Part shown: positions 18,801-25,554 of the stretch, in pieces
How positions within the stretch are numbered: the stretch's first letter is position 1
Layout of the letters: every line of letters starts with the position of its first letter
NCBI GenBank assembly: GCA_003141095.1
Contig: PLKM01000015.1
Span: forward strand, 1 to 64,000
Source of the DNA: Acidimicrobiaceae bacterium
GTDB lineage: Bacteria > Actinomycetota > Acidimicrobiia > Acidimicrobiales > RAAP-2
Length of the DNA: 64,000 nucleotides
Reading direction: 5' to 3'
Program-made: the position numbers and the translations under genes
Notes under the pieces: model-generated
Databases searched by the model: none
Told to the model about the DNA's origin: nothing
The model's input: the letters and a program-made list of their open reading frames with translations, nothing else

Positions 18801-19216
18801 GCGCGAAAGTGGTGACGGAATGACGGGTTCTCCGACGCGAGGATCAGGTCTCGTGAAAGGCTACGGACTCTCGCGTGCACGACCCTTACCGCGAACGCCG
18901 GCGTCCAGCGTGAGAGCAGCGCAATGGCACGAAGCCCGATCGCGTTGAGCACTCCGAAGCCGGCCAACGAAGCGCGACTGGCCAAAGCGCGCAGCACGCC
19001 CGCCGCGCTTCGAATCGCCGTGACCCGCATGACCTCATCGGTCAGGGAGATGGTGATGTCGATCGCGCGCCGGTCACGAAAGAGCCGCGCGAATCGACGT
19101 CGATTCGCCTTCTCACGTCGTGTCCGCAGTTTCTCGGCGTCTTGAATGAGTTGATGAGCATCGAGGCACGACTGGGAAGCCAACGAATCGAGCGAACGGT
19201 CGGTGCTGCTACTCAT
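15827..19216 (-). CDS. putA: Bifunctional proline dehydrogenase / glutamate-semialdehyde dehydrogenase (PutA)
   Basis: An 1129-aa enzyme that oxidises proline to glutamate in two steps at the membrane-associated quinone pool and with NAD. Residues about 130-460 are the FAD-dependent proline dehydrogenase barrel, with the substrate-site signature YLVRRLDENTSDENYL. Residues about 530-1000 are the aldehyde dehydrogenase, with PPWNFPYAIP, the general-base glutamate in LLAETSGKN (Glu729) and the catalytic cysteine in GHAGQKCSAAS (Cys763). No ribbon-helix-helix DNA-binding domain is present at the N-terminus, so it is a non-regulatory PutA. A tail of about 120 residues follows, without the motifs of a full second aldehyde-dehydrogenase fold. 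Start ATG at 19216. It is divergent from the ArsR operon. Confidence 0.93.
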   Translation of the reverse strand: MSSSTDRSLDSLASQSCLDAHQLIQDAEKLRTRREKANRRRFARLFRDRRAIDITISLTDEVMRVTAIRSAAGVLRALASRASLAGFGVLNAIGLRAIALLSRWTPAFAVRVVHARVRSLSRDLILASENPSFRHHFRARRRDGIRLNVNVLGEAVLGEREANDRLERVLEMMRRDEVNYVSVKLSSVVSQLVAIDHEGSLTRVSEELRTLYREGQRNGVFVNLDMEEYRDLRLTVDAFRAVLAEPEFEALSAGIVLQAYLPDSHSALDELITWAQDRFERSGGRIKVRLVKGANLAMEHAEAELHGWVPAPYGTKADVDASYARLVDISLRAEHAQAVRVGVASHNLFHVTWALAVARERGVIDQLDIEMLEGMANAEALTLVRSGLTVLLYAPVTRHDDFSAAVAYLVRRLDENTSDENYLKAAFYIAKDEKVFAEQQRRFLDALAQRHNVVTTTRRHATPRPSTAERFENAADGDPTNPTYQTDVIDALRDVQRPGTRQIPIVIDREEVTTCEFEEGGDPSNNGAIWYRYFVATDAQIDKAVASSRAVATHWASRGCDERRAMLLRAANIMEHQRATTIAIMARDAGKTVSEADPEVSEAIDFARFYALQARDFGDSEPLGVVLVVPPWNFPYAIPTGGVCAALAAGNTVILKPAPETVAVAWEIVQQLWQGGVPRDVLQFVPTRDDDCGRRLVTHEGVDGVILTGSFETASLFSSWRPDINLLAETSGKNAILISSYADIDLAVKDLVHSAFGHAGQKCSAASLAIVDRSVYDNPLFLRQLSDSVRSLRVGRGYDTATVVGPIIRQGEAALHRALHQLDPGETWLVKPEPIDEAELQWRPGVKIGVRPGSWSHVNEWFGPVLAVMPAPDFATALTWQNQVPFGLTAGLQSLDEAECEYWIDHVEAGNLYVNRGVTGAVVNRQPFGGWKRSSVGPTAKAGGPNYINCLRRWPALHEASGAAGELASWWRDFGSVARDEAGLSVESNTQRYRYTLAPIVVRIDESFDSEQATFVEVLAAMTGAHISFSAKDGVEGEMHVVRESVDELVARSATFGKVRWLSREAAPVVALLDHGISTDRRAISQSGAVEGPRWFLEQSVAMTRHRYGNVNAGPRPICRGLATKRGGS

Positions 19217-19580
19217 TGAAGATGGTCTTCCGTACGCACGACTGACATTCGTCGACGGCGTGGGGGTCGATGCACCTCACCGTAGCCGTCACCAGCGAGT
19301 GCTTCACTTGTGCACCACCTGGGCACGTGAAGTGGTGGCAATCCAACTACTCATACTCACGAGTTTGCACTTCAACCCCGGGGCGCCAAGAGGCGATCGA
19401 AGTGGACCGACGCACGCCGCTCCAACGCCGAGTCGCTCTTGGTGGTCTTCGCCTTCCCGACGGAGTCCGTCGGCGTACTTCCCACGTCCAAAGAATGGGC
19501 GGCCATCCCTGGCAGCACCACGCCCTTTGTAGGAGCGGGCTCGACTTAGATTTTGAGTCCCACCAACGTTGATTTAGTAA
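19217..19580. other. Gap between putA and the ArsR operon
   Basis: Divergent intergenic region of about 400 bases in total. I see no protein-like frame. An imperfect inverted repeat lies near 19302-19332 (CTTCAC...GTGAAG). The last 50 bases before the ArsR gene are markedly A+T-rich and carry the promoter described separately. The putA promoter should lie just above 19216. Confidence 0.4.
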
Positions 19581-19610
19581 TTGCAGAATTTCTAAAGTCA
19601 TTGATAGTCT
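19581..19610 (+). promoter_or_regulatory. Probable leaderless promoter of the ArsR-Ehr operon
   Basis: A -35-like TTGCAG (19581-19586) and a -10-like TAGTCT (19605-19610) are 18 bases apart. The GTG start of the regulator begins 6 bases after the -10, where transcription itself would start, so a leaderless message is likely. A small inverted repeat AGAA-T-TTCT (19585-19593) overlaps the spacer and could be part of the ArsR operator. This is pattern reading only. Confidence 0.5.
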
Positions 19611-19616
19611 TAGGGG

Positions 19617-19964
19617 GTGCCCAGCATTCGAAACGACCAACCTCTCTACGTCGCCAAGGCCGAACTGTTTCGCTCCCTAGGGAGTCCGGTGCGAATCAGA
19701 ATTCTTGAATTACTGGTCGTCGGAGAGAAGACCGTCGCCAACTTGCTCTCAGCGACCGAAATTGAACCGTCCTCGCTCTCACAACACCTGAAAGTCCTGA
19801 GGAGCTCGGGCCTCGTTGAGTCCAGTCGTCAAGGCAACGCGGTGACCTACCGCGTGACGGACCCGGCCGTGGGTGAATTCCTGGTGGCCGCACGAGCAGT
19901 CTTGGCATCCACTCTGGGTCGTACCCTCATGACCCTTGAAGCGCTTGACGCGCCAGAACCATGA
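19617..19964 (+). CDS. ArsR/SmtB-family regulator (Rv0081-like)
   Basis: A 115-aa winged-helix repressor. The N-terminus PLYVAKAELFRSLGSPVRIRILELL and the recognition helix PSSLSQHLKVLRSSGLVESS are typical of ArsR. I recall a close match to M. tuberculosis Rv0081, a hypoxia-linked regulator that heads the same set of genes. No cysteine is present, so a classic thiolate metal-sensing site is absent, as in the non-metal sensors of the family. GTG 19617 is the start; there is no Shine-Dalgarno and a -10 element lies 6 bases upstream. The stop overlaps the next start by 4 bases (ATGA), tying the regulator to the complex it presumably controls. Confidence 0.88.
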   Translation: MPSIRNDQPLYVAKAELFRSLGSPVRIRILELLVVGEKTVANLLSATEIEPSSLSQHLKVLRSSGLVESSRQGNAVTYRVTDPAVGEFLVAARAVLASTLGRTLMTLEALDAPEP

Positions 19965-20467
19965 GGGGTTCGCGACGTTCGGGTAAGAACGGTCCCCTGC
20001 GCTCCCTGTTTTCCAGGCCCGTCACCGGACCATCTCCCGAGCCGCCCGAGCCGCCCGATGCGCTCAACAAGGCTCGACTTCACGGATCGCTGCAACTGCG
20101 ACACATCGATGTTGGCTCGTGCAATGGCTGCGAACTCGAGATCGCGTCAGCCCTCGGTCCGAAGTACGACGCGCCCCAATTTGGGGTACGTCTCGTCGCT
20201 TCGCCGCGCCACGCCGACGGTCTGCTCGTGACGGGTGTCGTGACCCACAATATGATCGGCCCCCTACACCAAACGCTCGCGGCGCTGCCCCAGCCGAGTG
20301 TGATCGTGGCGTGTGGCGACTGTGCGGTCAACGGCGGGATCTTCAAGGACGCCTACGGAGTGGCCGGCACGCTCGACGAAGTGGTCTCGCCGGACGTTCT
20401 CATTCCGGGCTGCCCACCGCACCCCGCCGCAATTGTCCAAGCCTTGCGCAGTCTCACCGGACGCTGA
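19961..20467 (+). CDS. NuoB/HycG-like iron-sulfur subunit of an Ehr-type complex
   Basis: A 168-aa homologue of the small subunit of energy-converting hydrogenases and of NuoB. It should hold one [4Fe-4S] cluster at the junction of the peripheral and membrane arms. The four ligands are intact: Cys54 and Cys57 in GSCNGCELE, Cys121 in CGDCAVNGGIF and Cys151 in PGCPPHP. The first 40 residues are basic and proline-rich and precede the fold; the alignable part starts at LQLRHIDVGS. It is the first structural gene, overlapping the ArsR stop (ATGA) and followed after 2 bases by the HyfB-like gene. Counterpart by order: M. tuberculosis Rv0082. Confidence 0.88.
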   Translation: MRGSRRSGKNGPLRSLFSRPVTGPSPEPPEPPDALNKARLHGSLQLRHIDVGSCNGCELEIASALGPKYDAPQFGVRLVASPRHADGLLVTGVVTHNMIGPLHQTLAALPQPSVIVACGDCAVNGGIFKDAYGVAGTLDEVVSPDVLIPGCPPHPAAIVQALRSLTGR

Positions 20468-20469
20468 CG

Positions 20470-22467
20470 ATGACCCTCTTGCTCGTGGGACTCGGCTTCT
20501 GCCTTCTGGGGGTCTTGACGAGCGCGCTACCGAGGACCTACCGGGTGCCCGTGACGGCCAGCTGCGCAGCGCTGGGTTGTGCGCTGGCTTTCTGCGCCGC
20601 GATGCGAGTGCTCGTGACCGGTGACACGGTGTCGTTTCACACCACCTTGATCCTCCCGCTGAACGGCTTCGCGATGACGCTCGATCCGCTAGGAGCGCTG
20701 TTCATCGTGGCGACCGCGCTGGTCGGATTCGCTTCGTGCGTGTACTGCATTGGCTACGTTCGAGGCGAACTGCAGTCACGAAGCGCGATGGGTCTGTTCG
20801 TGGCCTTCATCCTTTCATTGCTGGCCGTGCCCGCGGCCTCCAGCATTGCCACGCTGATGCTTTTTTGGGAGTTGATGGCCGTCAGCTCGATGTTGCTCAT
20901 CGTGGTCGAACATCGTCATCGTCGAGAAGCCCGCGACGCTGCGCTGTGGTACGGCGTCATGACCCAGCTCGGGGCGGCGTCGATTCTCCTGGGACTCCTG
21001 TTGCTCACCCTTCGAGGCGGCGGCCAGACGTTCACTGAGATCAAGTCCCACGCGGACGCGCTCTCGCCGATAGTTCGCTCCTCCGCGTTCATGTTGGTGC
21101 TCTTGGGATTTGCCTCGAAGGCGGGGGCCGTGCCGCTTCACGTTTGGTTGCCCAAAGCGCATCCCGAGGCGCCGAGCCCGGTTTCGGCGATGATGTCCAG
21201 TTCGATGGTCGCGATGGGCGTATACGGCATCATCAGGGTCGGCGACGACCTGCTGCACGGGGGAACCGTATGGTGGTGGATCGCCGTCGTCGCGCTCGGC
21301 ACGCTCTCGGCGCTCTACGGGGCGCTGCACGCCACGACGAGCACCGACATCAAACGACTGCTCGCCTACTCCACCATTGACATCCTCGGGCTCGTGCTCA
21401 TCGGCGTCGGGGCCGCTGGCGCGCTTCGCGACACGGGCCATCCCGCGGTGGCCCAGCTGGCCCTGATGGCGGCGCTGCTGCTCGTCGTCGCCCACGCCGG
21501 CTTCAAGGGGGCGCTCTTCCTCGGCGCGGGCGCGGTCGAGCGCGCCACGGGCACGCGCGACCTCGATCAACTCGGCGGCCTGATCCACCGAATGCCCGTC
21601 ACCACGACCATCTTCGCGCTGTCAGCCTGTTCGATCATGGCGGTGCCGACGTTGAGCGGCTTTTCCAGCGAGTGGCTCCTGCTCCAGGGGCTGCTGCACG
21701 GCTTCACCGACGCGAGTACGCCCACCCTCATTGCCCTGCTCGTCGGCATCGTCGCGCTCGCCCTCACGGGGGGTCTGACCGCGGTGGCCTTTGTCAAGGC
21801 CCTCGGTATCGGCTTCTTGGGTCAGGCCCGCACGCTCGGGGCCGTCAACGCCACCGAGGTCGCGCCCACGATGCAGATCGCGATGGCGCTGCTCGGCGCG
21901 GTGAGCATCGTCCTCGGCCTCGTACCGGGGCTCGTGGTACCACTCATCAATCGAGCCGCCCAGAGCGGACTCTCACGTTCGACGATGTCGCCGCTGGCTC
22001 GAGGCACGGGACTGGTACTCGCCCAGTTGCGCGGCGCCATCCAGCCGGCCTTTCTGTTCGTGGGCGCTGCGGCCGTGCTCGTAGCCGTATGGCTGATAAA
22101 CCGGCGACTCGTTCATCGCTCGGCCCGCCGGGTCGACGCGTGGGGGTGTGGCCGCGACGTGCAGACCGCGCGCATGCAGTACACCGCCACTTCCTTCGGC
22201 GAGCCGCTCCAACGAGTCTTCGCCGACGTCCTTCGACCTCAGTCCGACGTTGAACTGACCCACGTCGCCGAGTCGCGCTACTACGAGCAGTCGCTCAAGT
22301 ACCAGAACCAGGTCAGCGACGCGGTCGAGCAGTTCGGGTATCGCCCGGTGATCGATGCCGTCCTGCGCGGTGGGAAGGCCGCCCGACGAATTCAAAACGG
22401 AAGCATTCACCGATACCTCGCCTTCGGGTTCGTGGCGCTGCTCGTGGTGCTGGTGGTGCTGGCGTGA
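20470..22467 (+). CDS. HyfB/NuoL-like antiporter subunit
   Basis: A 665-aa membrane protein with about 14-16 helices, homologous to HyfB and to the ion-pumping subunits NuoL/M/N. The residues associated with ion translocation remain: the glutamate in LMLFWELMAVSSMLL, the lysine in GFASKAGAVPLHVWLPKAHP and the lysine in HAGFKGALFLGAGA. The hydrophilic C-terminal stretch WGCGRDVQTARMQYTATSF is specific to the HyfB branch. The frame is open upstream inside the preceding gene, but ATG 20470 lies 2 bases after that gene's stop and begins the first helix. It should pump H+ or Na+ in the membrane arm. Counterpart by order: Rv0083. Confidence 0.88.
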   Translation: MTLLLVGLGFCLLGVLTSALPRTYRVPVTASCAALGCALAFCAAMRVLVTGDTVSFHTTLILPLNGFAMTLDPLGALFIVATALVGFASCVYCIGYVRGELQSRSAMGLFVAFILSLLAVPAASSIATLMLFWELMAVSSMLLIVVEHRHRREARDAALWYGVMTQLGAASILLGLLLLTLRGGGQTFTEIKSHADALSPIVRSSAFMLVLLGFASKAGAVPLHVWLPKAHPEAPSPVSAMMSSSMVAMGVYGIIRVGDDLLHGGTVWWWIAVVALGTLSALYGALHATTSTDIKRLLAYSTIDILGLVLIGVGAAGALRDTGHPAVAQLALMAALLLVVAHAGFKGALFLGAGAVERATGTRDLDQLGGLIHRMPVTTTIFALSACSIMAVPTLSGFSSEWLLLQGLLHGFTDASTPTLIALLVGIVALALTGGLTAVAFVKALGIGFLGQARTLGAVNATEVAPTMQIAMALLGAVSIVLGLVPGLVVPLINRAAQSGLSRSTMSPLARGTGLVLAQLRGAIQPAFLFVGAAAVLVAVWLINRRLVHRSARRVDAWGCGRDVQTARMQYTATSFGEPLQRVFADVLRPQSDVELTHVAESRYYEQSLKYQNQVSDAVEQFGYRPVIDAVLRGGKAARRIQNGSIHRYLAFGFVALLVVLVVLA

Positions 22468-23432
22468 CTAGTTCCTTCACCGCGACTCTCGCGTACTCGA
22501 TGCCAGCATCCGCCCTTCAGATCGTCTTGGTGGCGCTCGGCGGGCCACTGCTCTTGGGCCTCATGGCAAAGATCAGGGCGAGGGCGGAAGGACGCGTCGG
22601 TGCGCCAATCAGCCAACCGCTCAAGGACATTCGAAAACTTCTCTCCAAGGAACGGCTCCACGCGCGCCACGCCAGCGTGGTGCTGCCCCTCGCACCAATC
22701 GTGATTCTCGCCGCCACCGCCGTCGCGATCGGGATCGCACCGCTGATCACGACCCATCCGGCCCTGGGCGCCAGCGCCGACATTCTGGTGATCGTCTACT
22801 TGCTGCTCACGGGATCCGTGGCCGGCGCGCTCGCCGGTCTTGACACGGGGACCGCGTTCGGCGGCATGGGTGCGAGCCGCGCGATGACCATCGGAGCCCT
22901 CGCCGAGCCTGCGCTGTTGGTGGCGGTGATCGCCCTTTCGATTCAGGCCGGCACCTCCAATCTCCCGGCCATTGTTTCGAGCACCCTCGCCCACCCCAAC
23001 TGGGTCTCGGGGCCGTCGCGGCTTTTGGCGCTCGTAGCCCTGGTGATCGTGATCATCGCCGAAACCGGCAGGCTGCCGGTCGATAATCCCGCAACCCACC
23101 TCGAACTCACCATGATTCACGAGGCCATGATCCTGGAATACGCGGGGCCGGAGTTGGCGCTCGTGACCCTCGGTGGCGCGATGCGTCTCGGACTGCTCTT
23201 CTCGCTCGTCGCCAACCTCTTCTTCCCGTGGGGCATTGGTTCGAATGGATCACTCGTTGGCCTTCTCGTGGGCGTGCTCGCGCTCGCGCTCAAGACGTCG
23301 GTGATCGCAGTGGGCGTGTCGCTCATCGAGATCCACAGCGCCAAACTTCGTCTCTTTCGTCTACCCGAGCTGCTCGCCGGTGCCTTTGTGATGTCGGTGC
23401 TCGCAGTGATCACGGGACTGGTGACGCGATGA
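22464..23432 (+). CDS. HyfC/HycD/NuoH-like membrane subunit
   Basis: A 322-aa protein with about eight helices, homologous to NuoH and to the HycD/HyfC membrane anchors that connect the peripheral arm with the ion pumps. The conserved loops are present: EGRVGAPISQPLKDIRKL after the first helix, and ETGRLPVDNPATHLELTMIH with its carboxylates near residue 200. GTG 22464 overlaps the HyfB-like stop by 4 bases. Counterpart by order: Rv0084 (hycD). Confidence 0.9.
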   Translation: MTSSFTATLAYSMPASALQIVLVALGGPLLLGLMAKIRARAEGRVGAPISQPLKDIRKLLSKERLHARHASVVLPLAPIVILAATAVAIGIAPLITTHPALGASADILVIVYLLLTGSVAGALAGLDTGTAFGGMGASRAMTIGALAEPALLVAVIALSIQAGTSNLPAIVSSTLAHPNWVSGPSRLLALVALVIVIIAETGRLPVDNPATHLELTMIHEAMILEYAGPELALVTLGGAMRLGLLFSLVANLFFPWGIGSNGSLVGLLVGVLALALKTSVIAVGVSLIEIHSAKLRLFRLPELLAGAFVMSVLAVITGLVTR

Positions 23433-24088
23433 ACGCCGCCACCTACACCGGCGCGCTGGAGCTGGCGGCGGGAGCCGTGCTCGTCTCTGCCGTGATGACC
23501 CTGTGGCGGCGTCAGGTGCGCACCATCGTCACCATGCTCAGCCTCCAGGGCATTTCATTGGCGGCCGTCGCGTTGATTCTCGCGGCGCACGAACACGACG
23601 GCGCGCTCGCCCTCACCGGTCTCCTGGTTCTCATCGTGAAGGGTGTCATCGTACCCGGTCTGTTGCGCCGGATCGCCCGTCTTGATCCGCGTTCGCGTGA
23701 AACGACGCCCCTCGTGAACGTGCCGGCTTCCCTGGTCTTTGCCGCGGTGCTCATTGTCTTGTCCTACGTCGTGAGCGCCCGGGTGACGTCGGTGGCGCCG
23801 TCGGTGGCGACTCGCATGGTGCCCATCGGTGTCGCGACCGTACTCGTCGGGTACTTCATGCTCGTGACGCGACGTCGGGCCGTCTCCAAGGTTGTCGGTC
23901 TCATCCTCGTCGACAACGGCATCGCGCTCGTCACCTTCCTTCTGACGTCCGGCGTGCCCCTGATTGTCGAACTGGGATCATCCCTCGACGTCTTGTTGGT
24001 CGTGGTGGTCTTGCAGTTCCTCGTCATCAACATGGGCGAGCAGCTTCGACGCTCCGAACTCGATCAGATGAAGGAGCTCCACGACTGA
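23429..24088 (+). CDS. HyfE-like (NuoK-related) membrane subunit
   Basis: A 219-aa protein with about six to seven helices. It resembles HyfE, whose first part corresponds to NuoK (short helices with buried polar residues, for example MLSLQGISLAAVALILAAHEHD) and whose second part contains VVGLILVDNGIALVTFLL. ATG 23429 overlaps the previous stop (ATGA), and the frame ends in TGATG with the next gene. It should form part of the ion path between the HyfC-like and antiporter-like subunits. Counterpart by order: Rv0085 (hycP). Confidence 0.85.
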   Translation: MNAATYTGALELAAGAVLVSAVMTLWRRQVRTIVTMLSLQGISLAAVALILAAHEHDGALALTGLLVLIVKGVIVPGLLRRIARLDPRSRETTPLVNVPASLVFAAVLIVLSYVVSARVTSVAPSVATRMVPIGVATVLVGYFMLVTRRRAVSKVVGLILVDNGIALVTFLLTSGVPLIVELGSSLDVLLVVVVLQFLVINMGEQLRRSELDQMKELHD

Positions 24089-25554
24089 TGCTCTGCGAAA
24101 TCACCCTCGTCGTCCCGCTGCTGGTGGGTATGCTCGCCGCCGCGTGCCCGTGGCATCGCTGGATTGGTTGGACCATGGCGGGATCCTCCGCGACCGTACT
24201 GGCCCTCGGCGTGGCCCTGTGCCTGCGAACAGCGTCCAAGGCGCCGATCACGGCGCTGCACGGATTCCTTCGCGCCGACTCCCTCAGCTCCTTCATGGTC
24301 GTCGTCATCGGCGTGGTGTCGCTGCTCGCCACGCTCCAAACGCCGCGCACCATGCGCCAGGAGATGGAGGCGGGCATCACCACGCGTCGCTACGCCGGCC
24401 ACTACGCCACGTTGATGCAAGCCTTCATCACCTGCATGCTGCTCGCCGTGCTGGCGGCGAACCTCGGCGTGCTGTGGGTCTCCATCGAGGCCACGACGAT
24501 CGCCACGACGTTCCTCGTCAGCCACCGGCGCACCGATAGGTCGCTCGAGGCCTCCTGGAAGTACCTGATGCTGTGCTCGGTCGGCATCGCCCTCGCCTTC
24601 TTCGGCACCGTGCTCGTCTACTTCGCCGAGCTGCACGTCGGCGGAGGGCATCTCCAGAGCGCGTCACTCGACTGGACGTCGGTGATGGCCAGTGCCCATC
24701 ACCTCAATCCCGACGTGATGCGTCTCGCGCTCGCCTTGCTGATCCTGGGCTACGGCACCAAGGTGGGGCTGGTGCCGATGCATAGCTGGCTTCCCGACGC
24801 GCACAGCCAAGCCCCCGCGCCCGTGTCGGCATTGATGTCGGGCGTGCTGCTGTCGGTCGCCTTCTACGCCCTCTTGCGCTTCAAGGCGATTGCCGACGCC
24901 GCGTTGGGTCCAGCCTTTCCACGCGAGCTCTTCATCGTCGTCGGCCTCGCCTCACTGGTACTCGCCGCGACGATGCTAATCGCCCAGCGCGACTACAAGC
25001 GCATGCTGGCCTATTCGAGCATTGAGCACATGGGACTGCTCGCGCTGGGCGCCGCCGCCGGAAGTCCCCTCGCCATCGCCGCGGTCCTTCTGCACATTCT
25101 CGGTCACGGTGTCACCAAGTCGGTGCTGTTCCTCTCGTCGGGCGAGATCCACCACGCCGCCGGAACCACCGAGATCGCGAAGGTCTCCGGACTCTTGTCA
25201 CGACAGCCGGTGCTCGGCGGCGTCTTCGGCTTCGGCCTGCTCGCGCTCTTGGGATTCCCCCCCTTCAGCCTCTTCGTCAGCGAGTTCACCATGGCCCGGG
25301 CCGAGGTGGACTCCGGGCTCTGGTGGGTCGTCGCCCTGTCGCTCGTCTGTCTCGCGGTGATCTTCGGGGCCATAGCCATGCATGGTCGACAGATGCTCCT
25401 GGGCGACGCGGTGACGACCAACGGACCCACCGCGACCGTTCGATCGGTCGCGCTTCCGCTCATCACGGGTCTCGTGTTCTGTGCGGTAATCGGCATCTCG
25501 GCGTGGCCCCTCCAGTCACTGCTGCACGACGCGGCTCGCGTGGTGGTGCGATGA
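24088..25554 (+). CDS. HyfF/NuoN-like antiporter subunit
   Basis: A 488-aa protein with about 14 helices, a second ion-pump-like subunit. Key residues persist: the glutamate in LWVSIEATTIATTFLV, the lysine in YGTKVGLVPMHSWLPDAHS and the lysine in GHGVTKSVLFLSSG. The stop and start are shared as TGATG with the HyfE-like gene and ATGA with the next gene. With the HyfB-like subunit this gives the complex two antiporter modules, the same membrane arm as the Hyf (hydrogenase-4) type. Counterpart by order: Rv0086 (hycQ). Confidence 0.9.
   Translation: MLCEITLVVPLLVGMLAAACPWHRWIGWTMAGSSATVLALGVALCLRTASKAPITALHGFLRADSLSSFMVVVIGVVSLLATLQTPRTMRQEMEAGITTRRYAGHYATLMQAFITCMLLAVLAANLGVLWVSIEATTIATTFLVSHRRTDRSLEASWKYLMLCSVGIALAFFGTVLVYFAELHVGGGHLQSASLDWTSVMASAHHLNPDVMRLALALLILGYGTKVGLVPMHSWLPDAHSQAPAPVSALMSGVLLSVAFYALLRFKAIADAALGPAFPRELFIVVGLASLVLAATMLIAQRDYKRMLAYSSIEHMGLLALGAAAGSPLAIAAVLLHILGHGVTKSVLFLSSGEIHHAAGTTEIAKVSGLLSRQPVLGGVFGFGLLALLGFPPFSLFVSEFTMARAEVDSGLWWVVALSLVCLAVIFGAIAMHGRQMLLGDAVTTNGPTATVRSVALPLITGLVFCAVIGISAWPLQSLLHDAARVVVR

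Noticed and set aside
19302..19332. Imperfect inverted repeat (CTTCAC...GTGAAG) as the ArsR operator
   Set aside because: It is imperfect and about 280 bases from the operon start; the A+T-rich region beside the start is a better candidate.
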